DNA from: Bacteroidota bacterium
Lineage (GTDB): Bacteria; Bacteroidota; Bacteroidia; Bacteroidales; Bacteroidaceae
Assembly (NCBI GenBank): GCA_023458215.1
Contig: JAEXAJ010000122.1
Span: 1 to 64,000, forward strand
DNA length: 64,000 bases
Direction of reading: 5' to 3'
The position numbers and the translations under genes were made by a program. Of the stretch, positions 36,569 through 45,729 are shown piece after piece. The notes beneath the pieces were generated by a model that ran no database searches, was not told where the DNA came from, and saw only the letters and a list, made by a program, of their open reading frames with translations. Numbering within the stretch: the stretch's first letter is position 1; every line of letters starts with the position of its first letter.

Positions 36569-38045
36569 TTTAGTTGTAATAACTCAAAATGTAAAGTTGC
36601 CTTCTTTGGTTAAGTTGAGAGAAAATCTGAAACAAGGAAGTAAGACATTGGTTGTTTCTACTCAATATATATTTGATAATGAAGCAGAGGAAATAATACA
36701 ATTTTTAGGTACCGATTGTCTTTTTAAAAACTTTTCTGATATTCTTACAGATGAGGAGATGGAAGAATGTGATAAAAAAGCGTATAATCCCATACTTCAA
36801 ACGGATGTCTTTGAATATTATGATGAAATAAAAAAAATAAAGAATAAAAAGATTGTTCAGAAATTACTTTCAGAGAATGATTTTCAGACTAAAATAATTG
36901 TAGCTGATGATCTTGGTATAGATTTAGCTATATGGATTGAGCGAGGATTTAGGAAAATTGATTGTGAGTATTATCACAATAATACAGTAATCTTGACATC
37001 GTTGTTTCAAAGGCTAAGAAGTAAACTTGGCAATAAGTTTAAGGTTTTTTCTAATTACTATAATATGCCTATATATGTTTCCTATGATGGAGGAACTAAA
37101 TATCTTTTTTATGGTAGTATGAATAGAATTTCTTACAGACTAAGCCTGAAATTTAAACCTGCTTGTAAAATTGAAAACATAAAATATTATTTCTTTCAAC
37201 ATGGAATTATCTTCCGTAATAGAACAATAAGGCTTTCAACATTACATGAAGGATACCGAATACTACCGGATAATCCTAAACTTAATATAAAGTTGATGCA
37301 AGATGGCTATTTGCCTCCTAATTATACGAGTGTATATCTTAAATTCTTTGGAAAATATACCGAATTTTATACATGGGATACTATGGGGCGCCAGACTTTT
37401 CTTTATCATGAACTTCCAAATCGGATTATTCCTTTTAGACAAAAATTATATTTGCCAATTCCTGAATATCCAAAGCAAATTAAGAAAGTTTTATGTGTTG
37501 CAAGTGGAGCAGGAGATTGGACAGCTTTGAAAAACCGTTCAGATGAAGATAAAATGCTTTATGCATTTGGAAAAGTTGCAGCTCAATTTCCTCAAATAGA
37601 ATTTGTTTATCGTTGTCATCCGGTTTGGGTTCATCCTCTTCATCAAGGTGTTAATTCTATCAATAGAGTAGCTGAATATATAACTTTTTTGAATCTCCCG
37701 AATTTAAAAATGTCATCGCATATTCCTAATGCTGTTGATAATGATAAATTTTGTTTGTCATTTAAACGAAGTTCTTTTGAAGACGATTTGCAAGGATGTG
37801 ATATTGTTTTTGGAGAACATTCTATTTCAATGATAGACGCTGCTTTGAAGAATATAATCTTTTGTTCTGTGAATGTAACAGGCAGGAGAGACTTTTTCTG
37901 TAGTATAACCCAAATGGGATTTCCTCATTGTGAAGAAATAAGTGAAATTATTGCTTTTCTTAGAAGAGTGACATCTGCTTCTTTTTACAAAGAATATTCT
38001 CAAGCAATAGCGAATTATAATATGATGACTGACAAGGATGATTGA
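36561..38045 (+). CDS. Putative transferase partner of the cytidylyltransferase; function unknown
   Basis: I do not recognise a firm family. The 494-residue product is soluble, with an N-terminal half rich in acidic and Lys residues. A C-terminal half reads like a GT-B or CDP-glycerol glycerophosphotransferase-type fold: KKVLCVASGAGDWTAL, FPQIEFVYRCHPVWVHP and DIVFGEHSISMIDAALKN, with the HP and the late Ser/Glu positions of such enzymes. The 8-base overlap with the TagD-like gene suggests it transfers glycerol phosphate or a similar group to the capsule. The alternative is an ordinary glycosyltransferase with a divergent N-terminus. Confidence 0.55.
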   Translation: MDNLVVITQNVKLPSLVKLRENLKQGSKTLVVSTQYIFDNEAEEIIQFLGTDCLFKNFSDILTDEEMEECDKKAYNPILQTDVFEYYDEIKKIKNKKIVQKLLSENDFQTKIIVADDLGIDLAIWIERGFRKIDCEYYHNNTVILTSLFQRLRSKLGNKFKVFSNYYNMPIYVSYDGGTKYLFYGSMNRISYRLSLKFKPACKIENIKYYFFQHGIIFRNRTIRLSTLHEGYRILPDNPKLNIKLMQDGYLPPNYTSVYLKFFGKYTEFYTWDTMGRQTFLYHELPNRIIPFRQKLYLPIPEYPKQIKKVLCVASGAGDWTALKNRSDEDKMLYAFGKVAAQFPQIEFVYRCHPVWVHPLHQGVNSINRVAEYITFLNLPNLKMSSHIPNAVDNDKFCLSFKRSSFEDDLQGCDIVFGEHSISMIDAALKNIIFCSVNVTGRRDFFCSITQMGFPHCEEISEIIAFLRRVTSASFYKEYSQAIANYNMMTDKDD

Positions 38046-38134
38046 GATGAATTTACGGAATAGAAGAATAGTTTCAAAAAACTTTTGTCTATTTCATGAA
38101 ATGAGTGAATTGTAGGAAAAATCGATATAAGATA

Positions 38135-38557
38135 ATGAAAATGGCAGATTGTGTAGTAGTTACTCTTCCTAAAATAGCTGATGGACGTGGTAATTTATCC
38201 ATTATTGAAGAACTAAAGCAAATACCTTTTAAAATAAAACGTACTTATTGGATTTATGATGTTCCTGGAGGAGTGGAGCGAGGAGGACATGCTTATCGTG
38301 AGAATGAGGAGTTTATAGTTGCATTATCTGGAAGTTTTGATGTCTGTTTAGATAATGGTAAAGAAAAGCGAGTATTTAGCTTAAATCGCTCTTACTATGG
38401 GATTCATGTTCCCAAAGGAGTTTGGCGAATAATGAATAATTTTTCAACAAATTCACTGGCGTTGATTGTTTCATCAACAAATTATAATGAAAAAGATTAT
38501 ATAATGGATTATGACGAATTCTTGGAATATTCTAAAAGCGTATCCAACTGTTTTTGA
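38135..38557 (+). CDS. FdtA/QdtA-like cupin, first of two, with changed active-site motif
   Basis: The family isomerises dTDP-4-keto-6-deoxyglucose to its 3-keto form on the way to 3-amino-3,6-dideoxy sugars. The 140-residue product (ATG at 38135, or 38141) has the fold pattern DGRGNLSIIEELKQIPF, YDVPGGVERGGHAY and NGKEKRVFSLNRSYYGIHVPKGVWR. The second His of the usual HAH pair is Tyr here (HAY), and the following HQ is EE, so the isomerase activity may be lost or altered. It overlaps the second copy, which keeps HAH. This frame ends inside the next gene. Confidence 0.75.
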   Translation: MKMADCVVVTLPKIADGRGNLSIIEELKQIPFKIKRTYWIYDVPGGVERGGHAYRENEEFIVALSGSFDVCLDNGKEKRVFSLNRSYYGIHVPKGVWRIMNNFSTNSLALIVSSTNYNEKDYIMDYDEFLEYSKSVSNCF

Positions 38558-38957
38558 CTGCTCATTGTTTCAATTGGAGAAGAATCACGAAGAAAAAGGT
38601 AATCTGACTTATGTTTACAACAACATTCATATACCTTTTGCTGTAAAGCGTGTGTTTTATTCTTATGATATTCCAGGAGGAGAGGCTCGTGGTGCTCATG
38701 CACATAAGGAATGTCATCAGCTGTTAGTAGCAGCCAGTGGCAGTTTTGAGGTTGTGTTGGATGATGGGATAAATAAGCGGACTATTTTGCTGAATCGGCC
38801 TTTTTATGGACTTCATATTCCACCTGGCATTTGGGCATCTGAACAGGGCTTTTCTTCTGGATCTATTTGTTTGGTCTTGGCATCAGAAAGTTATTTGGAA
38901 GAAGATTATATTCGTAATTATAGTGATTTTATGAAATATAGAGGTTACATATTATGA
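38511..38957 (+). CDS. dTDP-4-keto-6-deoxyglucose 3,4-ketoisomerase family cupin (FdtA/QdtA-like)
   Basis: The 148-residue product keeps the FdtA-type motifs: [21 protein letters not shown] near residue 52, with both His of HAH, and [22 protein letters not shown]. It overlaps the upstream paralogue by 47 bases and the downstream aminotransferase by 4 bases. Together with that aminotransferase it should turn dTDP-4-keto-6-deoxyglucose into a 3-amino-3,6-dideoxyhexose (Fuc3N or Qui3N). FdtA and QdtA cannot be told apart by eye. Confidence 0.83.
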   Translation: MTNSWNILKAYPTVFDCSLFQLEKNHEEKGNLTYVYNNIHIPFAVKRVFYSYDIPGGEARGAHAHKECHQLLVAASGSFEVVLDDGINKRTILLNRPFYGLHIPPGIWASEQGFSSGSICLVLASESYLEEDYIRNYSDFMKYRGYIL

Positions 38958-40054
38958 TAAAATTTTTAGATTTAAAAAAAATTACGAAAAAAAACCAGGT
39001 AGAAATAGAAAAGGCTGTCTCTGATGTTATTAATTCAGGTTGGTATCTTCAAGGTGAAGCAAATAGACGTTTTGAAGAAAACTATGCTTCATACGTAGGA
39101 GTAAAATATACTATAGGTTGTGCCAATGGTCTTGATGCATTAGTTTTAATTTATCGTGCATATATAGAACTGGGGCTTATGAAACCCGGCGATGAAGTAA
39201 TTGTACCGGCAAATACTTATATCGCCTCAATTTTGGCAATAACAGAGAATAATCTTATACCAGTGTTGGTAGAGCCTGATATTGAAACACTGGAGATTGA
39301 TGATTCGGAGATAGAAAAAGCTATTACAGAAAAAACAAAATCTATTCTTATTGTTCATCTCTATGGTAGGTGTGCATATTCGGATAAGATAGGTGAGATT
39401 TGTAATAAATATGGATTGAAGTTAGTAGAAGATAATGCACAAGCTCATGGTTGTGCTTTTAAAGCCCAACTGACAGGATCACTTGGTGATGCCGCCGGAC
39501 ATAGTTTTTATCCAGGCAAGAATTTGGGAGCATTTGGCGATGCAGGTGCGATAACGACTAATGATGAAGAATTGGCAAAAGTTGTACGCGCTATTGCTAA
39601 CTATGGATCGCAACAAAAGTATGTGTTTAGGTATTGCGGCCGTAATAGTCGTTTGGATGAAATTCAAGCTGCAATTCTTGATGTAAAATTAAAATATCTT
39701 GATGAAGATAATGAGAAGCGTAAAGCCATAGCTCAAATTTATTATGATAACTTGAAAAATCCATTGATTTCATATCCGGTTCTATTACCTCGTGAGTCCA
39801 ATGTATTTCATATATTCCCTATTTTGACACCAAAGAGAGATGAACTTCAATCCTATTTGGCGGAACATGGTATCCAAACATTGATCCATTATCCCATACC
39901 ACCTCATAGACAAGAGTGCTATAAACGGTGGAGTGAAAGGTCATATCCTATATCAGAACAGATTCATAATGAGGAGTTATCATTGCCTATTAGTCCGGTT
40001 ATGTCCACTGAAGATGCGAGGCTTATTGTGGATATTATTAATGAATTTAGATAA
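38954..40054 (+). CDS. DegT/DnrJ/EryC1/StrS sugar aminotransferase (FdtB/QdtB-like)
   Basis: This PLP enzyme adds the amino group to the 3-keto sugar made by the cupin. The 366-residue product has the family fold: [47 protein letters not shown] near residue 160, and the PLP-Lys region [19 protein letters not shown] (Lys near 187). [20 protein letters not shown] [14 protein letters not shown] follows near 232. The length is normal. The 4-base overlap with the upstream cupin and the 1-base overlap with the next gene show tight coupling. Confidence 0.92.
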   Translation: MIKFLDLKKITKKNQVEIEKAVSDVINSGWYLQGEANRRFEENYASYVGVKYTIGCANGLDALVLIYRAYIELGLMKPGDEVIVPANTYIASILAITENNLIPVLVEPDIETLEIDDSEIEKAITEKTKSILIVHLYGRCAYSDKIGEICNKYGLKLVEDNAQAHGCAFKAQLTGSLGDAAGHSFYPGKNLGAFGDAGAITTNDEELAKVVRAIANYGSQQKYVFRYCGRNSRLDEIQAAILDVKLKYLDEDNEKRKAIAQIYYDNLKNPLISYPVLLPRESNVFHIFPILTPKRDELQSYLAEHGIQTLIHYPIPPHRQECYKRWSERSYPISEQIHNEELSLPISPVMSTEDARLIVDIINEFR

Positions 40055-40968
40055 TGGCAGATATACTTTTATCTATATGTATTCCTACAAATGGTGTATC
40101 TAAATGGGTATTACCAACGCTGGAATCTATCTATTCCCAGAATGTAGCTTTAGACAAATATGAAGTTATTATAACTGACAATGGTGATAATTCTACTTTG
40201 GAATCAGATATTTCAATGTTTCAATATAGCAATCTTAGGTATATAAAAACAAAGGATGAGGGCTTTTTAAACTTAGTAACAAGCTTGCAAAAAGGCAAAG
40301 GTACTTTAAGGAAAATGCTTAATCATCGTAGCTTGATGTTGCCGGGGAGTATTAATAGATGGTTAGAAATAGCAAATACATATAAGGATACTAAACCTAT
40401 TATTTATTTTTCAGATAATCAGCTACATTTAGGTAATTTAATTGAATGTAAAGATGAAGATGAGTTTGTTAGGAATATGACTTATTTATGTAGCTGGAGT
40501 GCTGGAATATCAATTTGGGATATTGATACTGATAACCTTAGTAGATTGAGACTCAATAAGATGTTCCCTAATACATCAATTTTATTGAACATAAGAAAAA
40601 GTAGTAACTACGTTATTGTTGATGAAAAGTATCAATATATGCAAGATGATATAGGTAAAGGTGGTTATCCTCTGTTTCATACATTCGCAGTGACTTTTTT
40701 AGATTTATTATCTGAGTTGAGATATAAAGAACGAATATCTTTGGATACATTCATTATAGTTAAGTCTAAATTATTGGAATTTCTTACTATTTGGTTTTCC
40801 ACATTGAAAGTGGAAAAAGAAAAATATAATTTTACAGAAGAAGATGTTAAAGAGGTCTTAAATGTCTATTATTCAACCTTTGATTATTACAAACTTTGTT
40901 TACGTGGATACTATCTGTACCTCGTTACAAAAATGAAAAAAACGATTAAACTAATTATCTGTAAATAG
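40054..40968 (+). CDS. Glycosyltransferase family 2
   Basis: The 304-residue product begins with the GT-A pattern LLSICIPTNGVSKWVLPTLESI and VIITDNGDNSTLE, as in GT2 enzymes. The usual DXD is less clear; a DNQLH stretch near residue 128 may take that place. It should add one sugar of the repeat unit at the cytoplasmic face of the membrane. Its ATG overlaps the last base of the aminotransferase stop. A hydrophobic and basic C-terminus (LVTKMKKTIKLII) could aid membrane association. Donor and acceptor are unknown. Confidence 0.78.
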   Translation: MADILLSICIPTNGVSKWVLPTLESIYSQNVALDKYEVIITDNGDNSTLESDISMFQYSNLRYIKTKDEGFLNLVTSLQKGKGTLRKMLNHRSLMLPGSINRWLEIANTYKDTKPIIYFSDNQLHLGNLIECKDEDEFVRNMTYLCSWSAGISIWDIDTDNLSRLRLNKMFPNTSILLNIRKSSNYVIVDEKYQYMQDDIGKGGYPLFHTFAVTFLDLLSELRYKERISLDTFIIVKSKLLEFLTIWFSTLKVEKEKYNFTEEDVKEVLNVYYSTFDYYKLCLRGYYLYLVTKMKKTIKLIICK

Positions 40969-40970
40969 TA

Positions 40971-41633
40971 ATGATGAAAAGAATAAAGAAACTTCTTTTT
41001 TATGTTGTGAATCTCTATTCTTGTATTTTCAGTCGGAACTTTTTTCGTAGGATCCAATATATCAAAGCTCGCATTTATACTGTGTATTTGTCTAAGTACA
41101 TAAAAAGTATAGGTTATGGGAGTTGTATATATCCTCCATTAAACTATAATGGATTAGAGAAGATTACTATTGGAAATAAGACTCTTATAGGTAGATACTC
41201 GATTATAAATGCGATAACTACTTATTTAGATGATAACTATACACCACGTATTGAAATTGGAGACGCTACTGAAATAGGTGAATATGCTCATATGAGTTCA
41301 ATAAATGCTATTATTGTAGGAAACAATGTATTAACTGGTCGATGGCTGACAATTGTTGATAACAGCCATGGAAAAATGGATTATTTTGAGTTAAGAGTCA
41401 ATCCGACTCGAAGAAAATTGTATTCTAAAGGGCCTGTCATTATTGAGGATTATGTTTGGATTGGAGATAAAGTTTCTATCATGCCAGGGGTGACAATAGG
41501 GGCTCATTCTATTATAGGGTGTAATTCTGTAGTAACAAAGAACATTCCTAAATATTCATTAGTTGCTGGTTGTCCAGCTAGAGTTATTAGAAGTTTAGAA
41601 AATGGATATATCTGTAATAATAGTAAATTATAA
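40971..41633 (+). CDS. Acyltransferase of the left-handed beta-helix (hexapeptide) family
   Basis: The 220-residue product carries hexapeptide repeats (YNGLEKITIGNKTLIG, IEIGDATEIGEYAHMS) and the catalytic-region DNSHGKM. The C-terminal set VIIEDYVWIGDKVSIMPGVTIG and IGCNSVVTKNIPKYSLVAGCPARV is typical of CatB-related O- and N-acetyltransferases. It lies close to the FdtA/FdtB genes, so it may N-acylate the 3-amino sugar (the FdtC role) or O-acetylate another residue. Its end overlaps the next gene by 32 bases. Confidence 0.86.
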   Translation: MMKRIKKLLFYVVNLYSCIFSRNFFRRIQYIKARIYTVYLSKYIKSIGYGSCIYPPLNYNGLEKITIGNKTLIGRYSIINAITTYLDDNYTPRIEIGDATEIGEYAHMSSINAIIVGNNVLTGRWLTIVDNSHGKMDYFELRVNPTRRKLYSKGPVIIEDYVWIGDKVSIMPGVTIGAHSIIGCNSVVTKNIPKYSLVAGCPARVIRSLENGYICNNSKL

Positions 41634-42501
41634 TACTAAATTGTTGACGGATAAAGCAATAACTTCAATATTGCAGCAAACCTACGATGTAACTTATGAG
41701 ATTATTGTTGTGGATAATAATTCCAATGATGGTTCTGTAAGTTATTTGAAAAGTAAATTTCCAGATGTGACAATTATTCCTTCAGAAGAGAATTTGGGCT
41801 TTGGGAAAGCTAATAACTTAGGGCTGAAAATTTCCAAAGGAAGATATATTCTATATCTAAACTCTGATACTTTCTTTGTAAATAATGCATTGGCTTATTT
41901 TTGTTCTTTTATGGACAATTCATCAGATAAAATAGGAGTATGCGGATGTGTTATGTTATCCCGTGATTTATGCCCAACAGACTCAAATGGAGTCTTTCAT
42001 ACAATTACCGTAGAATGGAAGTCATTTATTTCCTTACTTATATCTCGTATATCATTCTCTTTTGGCTTTTTTAATGTGCAAAAGCGTATAATGCCGTTTG
42101 AAAAAATCGTTGTGGTAGATTATGTGATAGGAGCCGATATGTTTTTAAGAAGAGATGTGGCTGAACAATTTATGTTTGATGAAAATATTTTTATGTATGC
42201 AGAAGAAATGGAGTTGCAGTATAGGTTAGTAAAAGCTGGTTATTATAATATTTTGATTGATGGTCCTTCAATAGTGCATCTGGAAGGTGGAAGTTCACAT
42301 TCTAAAAAGAAGGAAAGTCTATTTAAAATAGAACAGATGACAAAAAGTCTGTTTTATGTAACTAGGAAGCACCATTCTTTATTGTACGCTTTAGTATTTC
42401 GTATGATATATAGTATTACTCATTTTTCTATATTTCTATCACCAAAGTATTCGAAAGAGTTTAAGTTACGCTTTTTGAGGTTAATATTGTCCCGACTATG
42501 A
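41602..42501 (+). CDS. Glycosyltransferase family 2 (rhamnosyltransferase-like)
   Basis: The 299-residue product has a complete GT-A core: DISVIIVNYNTKLLTDKAI, EIIVVDNNSNDGSVSYL, NLGFGKANNLGLKIS and the DXD-like LNSDT near residue 88. The acceptor-region string is GADMFLRRDVAEQFM followed by FMYAEEMELQYRLVKAGY. This is the pattern of WbbL-type rhamnosyltransferase-like enzymes. It starts inside the acyltransferase gene and overlaps the next gene by 4 bases. The sugar is not predictable. Confidence 0.88.
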   Translation: MDISVIIVNYNTKLLTDKAITSILQQTYDVTYEIIVVDNNSNDGSVSYLKSKFPDVTIIPSEENLGFGKANNLGLKISKGRYILYLNSDTFFVNNALAYFCSFMDNSSDKIGVCGCVMLSRDLCPTDSNGVFHTITVEWKSFISLLISRISFSFGFFNVQKRIMPFEKIVVVDYVIGADMFLRRDVAEQFMFDENIFMYAEEMELQYRLVKAGYYNILIDGPSIVHLEGGSSHSKKKESLFKIEQMTKSLFYVTRKHHSLLYALVFRMIYSITHFSIFLSPKYSKEFKLRFLRLILSRL

Positions 42502-43748
42502 AAGTTCTACATATATCGACATCTGATAGGATAGGTGGAGCGGCAATTGCTGCTTATCGAATGAATGAAGCTATGAATGCAAATCGTATAGAGTCTCGTA
42601 TGTTGGTGATGAATAAGACTACATCAGATTCTACAATATCGTCAATAGCAGATTATAGGAGGAAAAGTTTTAAATTATTATATAATTTATATTACTCTCT
42701 TTCTTTTCATTTAAAAAAGAAAATACTACTCCCTCATAATTTATTTTCATTTGGATATTTGCACTCTTATCATTTAACACATCTTGAAGAAGTACGAGAT
42801 GCTGATATAATATATATACATTGGATTAATAATTTCTTTTTGGGAATAAGGGAACTTGAACATCTTTTATTATTAGGAAAGCCTGTTATTTTCTTTATGC
42901 ATGATATGTGGCTACTGACAGGTGGATGCCACCATGCTTTTTCATGTAGTGGTTTTCAGCTTTCTTGTGCAAAATGTCCTGATATAGGAAGACGTTCTAT
43001 TGATTTTATTGCAAGATATGGATTAAGGAAGAAAAAGAAGATTGCAGCATTTGATAATATGTATATAATGTCTCCAAGCCAGTGGATGAATGAATGCGTT
43101 GAGAAGAGTGTTTTGTTTAAAGATAAGGAACGGATTATTGTTCCTAATATGTTAAATATTTCACGCTTCTCATTTGTAGATAAAAGTGTAGCCCGCCAGA
43201 TTTTGGGGTTACCTTTGGATAAACAATTGATTTTGTTTGCTGCAGATGGGGGAACTGCTAATTCATATAAGGGGTGGCATTTTCTTAAGAACTCTTTGAA
43301 GCAAATTAATGAGAGGGAACTTGGATTGGTAGTTTTGGGGAATCACCTTTCTCTTGATGAGTGTTCAGTTATTCCATATCCTGTTTATTCTTTAGGAAGA
43401 ATAACCGATGAGTGTGCTTTACCTTTATTGTATAATGCGGTTGATATTTATGTTACTTCTTCTTTAGTAGAGTCGTTTGGACAAACGATTGTGGAAGCAC
43501 AATCGTGTGGAACGTTAGTTGTGGGTTTTAATACAGGGGGAATTCCTGATATTATTATCCATAAGAAAACAGGGTATTTAGCAGAATTAGGCAGTATCGA
43601 AGATTTGAAAGAGGGAATTTGCTGGGCTTTAGATAATTGTGATAATGAGGATCTGAAAGTGGCATTACGCGAGTCTGTAAAAAGCAAGTTCTCCTATGAA
43701 ACTGTGGTGGAGCAGCATGTAAACTTTTGGAATAAGATATTTGAATAA
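42498..43748 (+). CDS. Glycosyltransferase family 4
   Basis: The 416-residue product has the GT-B pattern: KVLHISTSDRIGGAAIAAYRM at the N-terminus, IIYIHWINNFFLGIRELE, a Cys-rich HDMWLLTGGCHHAFSC stretch with CAKCPDIG, and the C-terminal nucleotide-sugar site YVTSSLVESFGQTIVEAQSCG near residue 325 with the EX7E arrangement. The HDMWxxTGGCH motif is characteristic of a GT4 subgroup frequent in Bacteroides capsule loci. It should add a further sugar with retention of configuration. It is coupled to its neighbours by a 4-base overlap upstream. Confidence 0.9.
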   Translation: MKVLHISTSDRIGGAAIAAYRMNEAMNANRIESRMLVMNKTTSDSTISSIADYRRKSFKLLYNLYYSLSFHLKKKILLPHNLFSFGYLHSYHLTHLEEVRDADIIYIHWINNFFLGIRELEHLLLLGKPVIFFMHDMWLLTGGCHHAFSCSGFQLSCAKCPDIGRRSIDFIARYGLRKKKKIAAFDNMYIMSPSQWMNECVEKSVLFKDKERIIVPNMLNISRFSFVDKSVARQILGLPLDKQLILFAADGGTANSYKGWHFLKNSLKQINERELGLVVLGNHLSLDECSVIPYPVYSLGRITDECALPLLYNAVDIYVTSSLVESFGQTIVEAQSCGTLVVGFNTGGIPDIIIHKKTGYLAELGSIEDLKEGICWALDNCDNEDLKVALRESVKSKFSYETVVEQHVNFWNKIFE

Positions 43749-43764
43749 AGTTAAATTTATAAGA

Positions 43765-44967
43765 ATGAAAATCTCAGTTGTAGGGATAAAGCGAAAATGG
43801 GCTGCTATCCTGCTTTTTCTTATTCTTGCTTCTTTTTATCCTTATGTGTTCTCTCAGTTTCTTCCAATTCCAAGCGTGAAGTTATTGTCTGTATACTTTT
43901 TGTTGCTTATATTTTCGTCTTTCCTCATATTTAGGCAAAGAATACGTTTGTTCTCTCCTTTATTTAATTGCCTATTTGTAGCACAAATCCTATCTTGGTT
44001 ATTTTTCTTTTATTATCATAATGATGCATCATATATAACAAGGGTTGTGCTTATGTCTGTTGCATTTTTAGCTTTGCTATTTATGTATAATACGGATCAA
44101 GGATTGTTGTATTTTTTGCGGCTTTATAATAAATGGATTTTATTTATGGCAATAGGAGGAGTTATTTGTTTCTTTTTGGTTTTACTCCTTTCTCTTACTC
44201 CTCTTTTTGAATTCAATAATGTGGATGGAAGGACAGCTTATTGCTTTGGATTTAGCTGTACAAATGTGTATATCGGGAATATTATAAGGTATTCTGGATA
44301 CTTTGATGAGCCAGGGGCTATGGCATATTGGGGAGTTTTTGCATTAATATTGAATCGTTTGTTTGTAAGGGATTGGAAATTAGAAAAAAAGTTGATTGTC
44401 TGCTTAATTTTTACATTCTCTATAGCGTATTATATTCAACTTTGTTTTTATTTAATGTTTTTCTATATAACAAAATTGCGGCATGCTTTTTTTTTGCTGG
44501 CTGGACTTTCTTTTGTGTTTGGAGCTATCTATTTGTCAAAAGATACCCCTTATGATATATATCAATATACTTTCTATCGCTTTGAGGTAAATGATAAAAC
44601 AGGAAAGATACAAGGGGATAGTAGGAGTGAATTAATGGAAATGGCACAAAAACAATATGCGAAAGCCCCAGTAATGGGAATTGGAGCTGAAAATATGGCT
44701 AAAATGGAATATATGGCAGATAATCCTTACGAAACACTGGCTAAAGATGGAATAGTAGGAACGTTTATCACTTATTTGCCATTATTACTCATAATATGTT
44801 TAGGGCTGAAAAAGCATGTATATTTATTTTCAGCGGTAATTTTATTTCTAGGTTATTTACAAAGACCATTTCATGTGGATTTTATACATCCTATAATGTT
44901 ATATATGCTGACTATTTTAATAGTAGAGCATTCTGGTTTTAAAATTAAAAGTGTATGGAGCCAATAG
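43765..44967 (+). CDS. O-antigen/capsule polymerase (Wzy-like)
   Basis: The 400-residue product (ATG at 43765; an upstream in-frame TTG at 43741 is less likely because it lies inside the previous gene) has about 10-11 membrane helices. A large loop at about residues 265-330 contains SGYFDEPGAMAYWG-like and MGIGAENMAKMEYMADNPYE strings, as in Wzy and O-antigen-ligase-type proteins. It is the only polymerase candidate in the locus and would join repeat units in the periplasm. Wzy proteins are too diverse for a specific linkage to be predicted. Confidence 0.8.
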   Translation: MKISVVGIKRKWAAILLFLILASFYPYVFSQFLPIPSVKLLSVYFLLLIFSSFLIFRQRIRLFSPLFNCLFVAQILSWLFFFYYHNDASYITRVVLMSVAFLALLFMYNTDQGLLYFLRLYNKWILFMAIGGVICFFLVLLLSLTPLFEFNNVDGRTAYCFGFSCTNVYIGNIIRYSGYFDEPGAMAYWGVFALILNRLFVRDWKLEKKLIVCLIFTFSIAYYIQLCFYLMFFYITKLRHAFFLLAGLSFVFGAIYLSKDTPYDIYQYTFYRFEVNDKTGKIQGDSRSELMEMAQKQYAKAPVMGIGAENMAKMEYMADNPYETLAKDGIVGTFITYLPLLLIICLGLKKHVYLFSAVILFLGYLQRPFHVDFIHPIMLYMLTILIVEHSGFKIKSVWSQ

Positions 44968-45725
44968 TCTCAATTGTGACAGTAACATTCAATGTGGTAG
45001 GTATTATACGCGATACAATTGATAGTGTGCTAAACCAGCAGTTCGATAATTTTGAATATATTATTATTGATGGAGGAAGCACTGATGGAACTATGGATAT
45101 TATTAATGCATATTCTTCCTCATTCTCTTATGTTATTAGCGAACCGGATAAAGGAATATATGACGCTATGAATAAGGGCGTTATGTTTGCCAAAGGAGAT
45201 TGGATAATATTCATGAATGCAGGTGACTCTTTTGTAAATAATAAAGTTCTCAGTACCCTTTTTCTTGATGATAATATAAATAATAATGTGGATGTTATAT
45301 ATGGTGATACAATCGTAAAATATCCATGGGGTACCAGTTTGTTGAAAGGGCGTTTTTTTACCAATAATGATATAAATTTACCTTTTTGTCATCAATCAAC
45401 TTTGGTTAGAACTTCCTTGATGAAGCATACACCATTTGATTTGTCTTATAAGGTTGCATCAGATTATAATTTTTTTTATACGCTTTATAAGAAAGGACAT
45501 GTTTTTCTGTATTGTAATTTGTCAATTGCTTTATATGATGCAATCGGTTTTTCTACCGAACGTGTATTGGAAACTTATATTGAGGTCTCAAGGACTATTG
45601 GAAATAATCATGGCTTAAATTACCTTCTAAAACTGTGTTATTTTAGGCTGAGAACATTCATGATTAGGCTCATCCCTCAATTTGTATTGGATAAGTATAG
45701 GAAACACAGATATACGTCATCATAA
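44955..45725 (+). CDS. Glycosyltransferase family 2 (WcaA-like)
   Basis: The 256-residue product has the GT2 pattern PIVSIVTVTFNVVGIIRDTI, YIIIDGGSTDGTMDII, EPDKGIYDAMNKGVMFAKGDW and NAGDSF (DXD position). FCHQSTLVRTSLM follows in the acceptor region. This set is characteristic of WcaA/PgaC-like capsular glycosyltransferases. It starts 13 bases inside the polymerase gene. Confidence 0.9.
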   Translation: MEPIVSIVTVTFNVVGIIRDTIDSVLNQQFDNFEYIIIDGGSTDGTMDIINAYSSSFSYVISEPDKGIYDAMNKGVMFAKGDWIIFMNAGDSFVNNKVLSTLFLDDNINNNVDVIYGDTIVKYPWGTSLLKGRFFTNNDINLPFCHQSTLVRTSLMKHTPFDLSYKVASDYNFFYTLYKKGHVFLYCNLSIALYDAIGFSTERVLETYIEVSRTIGNNHGLNYLLKLCYFRLRTFMIRLIPQFVLDKYRKHRYTSS

Positions 45726-45729
45726 TATT

